Source of the DNA: Kitasatospora phosalacinea
GTDB lineage: Bacteria > Actinomycetota > Actinomycetes > Streptomycetales > Streptomycetaceae
Reading direction: 5' to 3'
Assembly: GCF_000716545.1 (NCBI RefSeq)
Contig: NZ_JNWZ01000017.1
Coordinates: 95,858-159,857, forward strand
DNA length: 64,000 nt
The translations under genes were made by a program, and so were the position numbers. Every line of letters starts with the position of its first letter. Position 1 is the stretch's first letter. The notes below the pieces were generated by a model. That model did not search any database. It saw only the letters and a list, made by a program, of their open reading frames with translations, and had not been told where the DNA came from. Below are positions 60,990 through 64,000 of the stretch, in pieces.

Positions 60990-63965
60990 GTGCGCACCCC
61001 CCTCGGCCTCCTCGCCGCCCTCGTCCTGCTCGCCCCGGCCGCCGCCCCCGCGCTGGCCGACGACCGGCCGGCCGGCGGCCCGAGCACCACCGTGTTCGTG
61101 GAGCTCGCCACCGAGCCCGCCGCCACCGCCTGGCAGCGGGCCCGGGACGACGCCCGCCGGCAGCTGCGCACCCCCGACCAGGCCCGGCGCGCCGCCGCCG
61201 GCGCGGGCAGCGCCCAACGGGCCGTCGCCGACCGCTCGTTGGACGCGCTCACCGCCGCGCTGCGGCGCGCCGCCCCCGGCGCCCGCCCGCTCTACCGCAC
61301 CCGCACCCTGGCCAGCGGCCTCGCGCTGCGGCTGCCCGCCGCCGAGGTGCCGCGGCTGGCCGCGCTGCCCGGCGTCCGCGCCGTGCGCCCGGTCGCGCTC
61401 AAGCGGCGCGCCAACGGGTACTCGGTGCCGCTCACCGGCGCCCCGCGGGTCTGGGACGGCCCCGAGGGCCACACCGGCGAGGGCGTCCGGATCGGCGTCG
61501 TCGACTCCGGCATCGACTACACCCACGCCGACTTCGGCGGCCCCGGCACCGCCGGGGCCTACCGCGCGGTGGACGGCGCCGCCCCCGCCCCCGCCGCCCT
61601 GTTCCCCAACGCCAAGGTGATCGGCGGCAAGGACCTGGTCGGCGACGACTACGACCCCGACCCGGCCTCGCCCCACCACCAGCCCGACCCGCACCCCGAC
61701 GACAACCCGCTGGACTGCGCCGCCAACGGCCACGGCACCCACGTCGCCGGCACCGCCGCCGGGCTCGGCGTCACCGCCGACGGCAAGCCCTACCGCGGCC
61801 CCTACCGGCCCGGTCTGGACCCGGCCGACTTCGAGGTCGCCCCCGGCGCGGCCCCCGGCGCCCAGCTGTACGCCATCAAGGTGTTCGGCTGCGACGGCTC
61901 CACCGACCAGCTCTCCGCCGCGCTCGACCTGGCCGCCGACCCGAACGGCGACGGCGACCTGTCCGACCGCCTCGACGTGGTCAACCTCTCGCTCGGCAGC
62001 CCCTACGGCCGCCCCGGCGACGCCGACGCGCTGGCCGCCGACCGGCTCGCCGCCCTGGGCACCGTGGTGGTCGCCGCCGCCGGCAACGAGGGCGACGTGT
62101 ATGGCATCGGCGGCAGCCCCGGCACCGCCGCCCGCGTCCTCACCGCCGCCGCCTCGGTCGACGAGCACGGCGACGCCGACGGCATCACCGTGCTCGCCCC
62201 CGCCGCGCTCGCCGGGAACGTCCCCGCGCACTGGAGCAGCAAGTACACCCACTGGGACGACACCGAGGTCAGCGGCGAACTCGCCGTCCCCGCCGACCAG
62301 TCGGACGGCTGCGCGCCGTTCTCGCCCGCCGACGCCGACCGGCTGCGCGGCAAGGTCGCCGTGCTGCGCTGGACCACCAAGGACCCGGACCGGGCCTGCG
62401 GCTCCGCCCCGCGCGCCGACCACGCCGCCGACGCCGGAGCCGTCGGCGCGCTCTACGCCGCCGACGGCGACAGCCTCGGGGAGGTCGCCGGCGACGACCG
62501 GATCCCCGCCGCGATCCTGGCCCGCGCCGACGGGACGCGGCTGCTGTCAGCGCTGGAGGACGGCCCGGTCACCGTCCGGCTCGCCACCCCCGGCAACCCG
62601 CTGCACGGCGCCGTCCCGCAGGACCAGCCGCAGCGCACCGACACCCTCGCCTCCTTCACCTCCCGCGGCATCGGCGTCGACGGCGTCGTCAAACCGGACC
62701 TGGCCGCCCCCGGCGAGACCATCTGGTCCGCCAAGGCCGGCACCGGCAGCGGCGGCACGCGCGAGGACGGCACCTCGATGGCCACCCCGCACCTGTCCGG
62801 CCTGGCCGCCCTCGTCCGCTCCGCGCACCCCGACTACGACGCCGCCGAGGTCAAGGCCGCGCTGATGGACACCGCCACCGACACCCACCTGCGCGACGGC
62901 GGCACCGGCCCGGTGTACGGCCCCGAGCGCACCGGCAGCGGCCGAGTCCGCGCCGACGCCGCCGTCCGCACCCCCGTGCTCGCGTACGGGACGCAGGTCG
63001 AGGGCGCGGTCGGCGTCTCCTTCGGCACGGTCGAGGCCACCGGCGCGCGCGGCGCCACCCGCGAGGTGACCGTCCGCAACCTCGGCGACCGGCCGCTGAC
63101 CTACGCCACCGGCTACGCGCCCGCCACCACCCTGCCCGGCGCCTCCTTCGGGATCTCGCCCGCCCGGGTCGACCTGCCGCCGCACGGCAGCGCCACCGTC
63201 ACCGTCACGCTCCGGCTCGGCCCCGACCTCGGCCGCGCCCCCGACCCCACCCTCGACCTGCTCCAGGCCGGCCGCGCCCGCAGCTACCGCGGCGAACTCT
63301 CCGGCCGGCTCACCCTCACCCCCGAGGACGGCACCCTCCCGCCGCTGCGCGTCCCGCTGTTCGCCGCCCCGCGGGCCGCCTCCGACGCCGCCGCGCTCGG
63401 CACCGCCGCCGCCTTCGCCGTCTCCGGGAGCCCCCGCCCCGGCCTGCTCACCGTCCTGCAGCCGGGCGGCGAGGGACCGCGCTGGCCGGACTGCCCCGCC
63501 GCCGGCACCGACCCCTGCGCCGACGACCCCGCCGAACGCTCCGCGAACCTCCGCTACGCGGCCGCCGCCGTCGACGGCCGCGGCACCCTCTACCTGGCCG
63601 CCGTCCTGTGGGCCCCGGCCGCCACCCCCGCCGGAACCCTGGGCGTGCGCGCCTCGCTCGACGCCGACGGCGACGGCACCCCCGACGCGACCGTGGTCGC
63701 CGACCGCCTCAAGGGCAGCGACGTGCTGGTCGCCCGCACCCTGGACGCCCGCACCGGCGCCGAACTCGACGTCCAGCCGCTCAACGGCCGCTGGGGCGAC
63801 ACCGACACCGCCCTGCTCGACTCCGACACCCTGCTGCTGCCCGTCCGCCTGTCGGCCCTCCCACCGCTCGCCCACCCCCGCTACACGATCTGGACCGGCC
63901 CCGCCGAGGACCCGGCCGACGCCCTCGCCACCCTCGGCCCCTACCCCCTCGACCCGACCCTGCCC
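60990..63965 (+). CDS. Secreted subtilisin-like serine protease, 3' end missing
   Basis: At least 992 residues before the real sequence ends. A signal peptide (LGLLAALVLLAPAAAPALA) is followed by an inhibitor-like propeptide and the S8 domain: Asp in GVVDSGIDYTHADF, His in NGHGTHVAGTAAG and Ser in EDGTSMATPHLSGLAALV. A PA-like insertion (GKVAVLRWTTKDPDRACG to VGALYAADG) separates His and Ser. Two fibronectin-like regions follow the Ser. GTG 60990 gives a proper signal peptide; the frame opens to 60945. The coding frame runs into adapter at 63966, so the last residues (LSLIHI) are artefact and the C-terminus is unknown. Confidence 0.92.
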
Positions 63966-64000
63966 CTGTCTCTTATACACATCTGACGCTGCCGACGATA
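63966..64000. other. Illumina Nextera adapter read-through
   Basis: CTGTCTCTTATACACATCT (63966-63984) is the Tn5 mosaic end used in Nextera libraries, followed by GACGCTGCCGACGA (63985-63998), the read-1 adapter extension. The last two bases may begin an index. None of this is genomic. Confidence 0.98.

Overview
The window is very GC-rich DNA with streptomycete features: frequent GTG/TTG starts, ATGA stop/start overlaps, long GC-rich hairpin terminators, a TTA codon in a probable regulatory gene, and paired SseB-like genes. From memory, not computed, the order sdaA-glyA-gcvH-gcvT, dppCABDF, cysteine desulfurase-mnmA, ligA-rmdB-gatCAB, GGDEF/EAL gene-ilvBNC-serA matches the Streptomyces coelicolor SCO5469-SCO5515 region. 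I infer Streptomyces or Kitasatospora.

Layout. 1-1.2 kb: a broken amino-acid permease on the minus strand, joined at about 150 to the end of an allophanate hydrolase. 1.3-5.0 kb: a heterodimeric ABC exporter pair. 5.2-7.4 kb: glgX. 7.6-11.6 kb: three tandem L,D-transpeptidase lipoproteins. 11.7-12.3 kb: an anti-sigma-like ATPase with a TTA codon. 12.5-17.2 kb: a minus-strand glycine/serine operon (gcvT-gcvH-glyA-sdaA) behind a tandem glycine riboswitch. 17.3-19.0 kb: two SseB-family genes. 19.6-25.7 kb: a dipeptide/oligopeptide ABC importer. 25.8-29.1 kb: a DUF6891-like protein, a ferritin-like protein, a TRIC-type channel and an IclR regulator. 29.2-33.6 kb: cysteine desulfurase and mnmA (tRNA 2-thiolation), separated by a MarR/MFS pair. 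33.6-35.6 kb: a complete IS701-type element with 27-bp perfect terminal repeats, a CTAG duplication and a passenger gene of unknown function. 35.6-39.0 kb: HEAT-repeat protein, small membrane protein, LOG protein, SDR. 39.1-44.4 kb: MetE-like protein, ligA, rmdB-like GGDEF-EAL protein. 44.5-48.1 kb: gatC-gatA-small gene-gatB. 48.3-54.9 kb: small protein, LAL-type LuxR regulator, and a membrane PAS-GGDEF protein with a decayed EAL domain. 54.9-60.4 kb: ilvB leader peptide and attenuator, ilvB-ilvN-ilvC, serA. 60.7-64.0 kb: a small gene and a secreted subtilisin-like protease cut off by the contig end.

Metabolic theme: the riboswitch operon and serA handle glycine and serine, ilvBNC is under leader-peptide attenuation, and GatCAB, MnmA and cysteine desulfurase serve tRNA charging and modification. 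Two c-di-GMP proteins flank the gat genes. The last 33 recognisable bases (63966-63998) are Illumina Nextera adapter, not genome.

No rRNA, tRNA or CRISPR was seen. The best candidates for something undescribed are the passenger gene in the IS701-type element, the tandem L,D-transpeptidase trio, and the small membrane gene between gatA and gatB.
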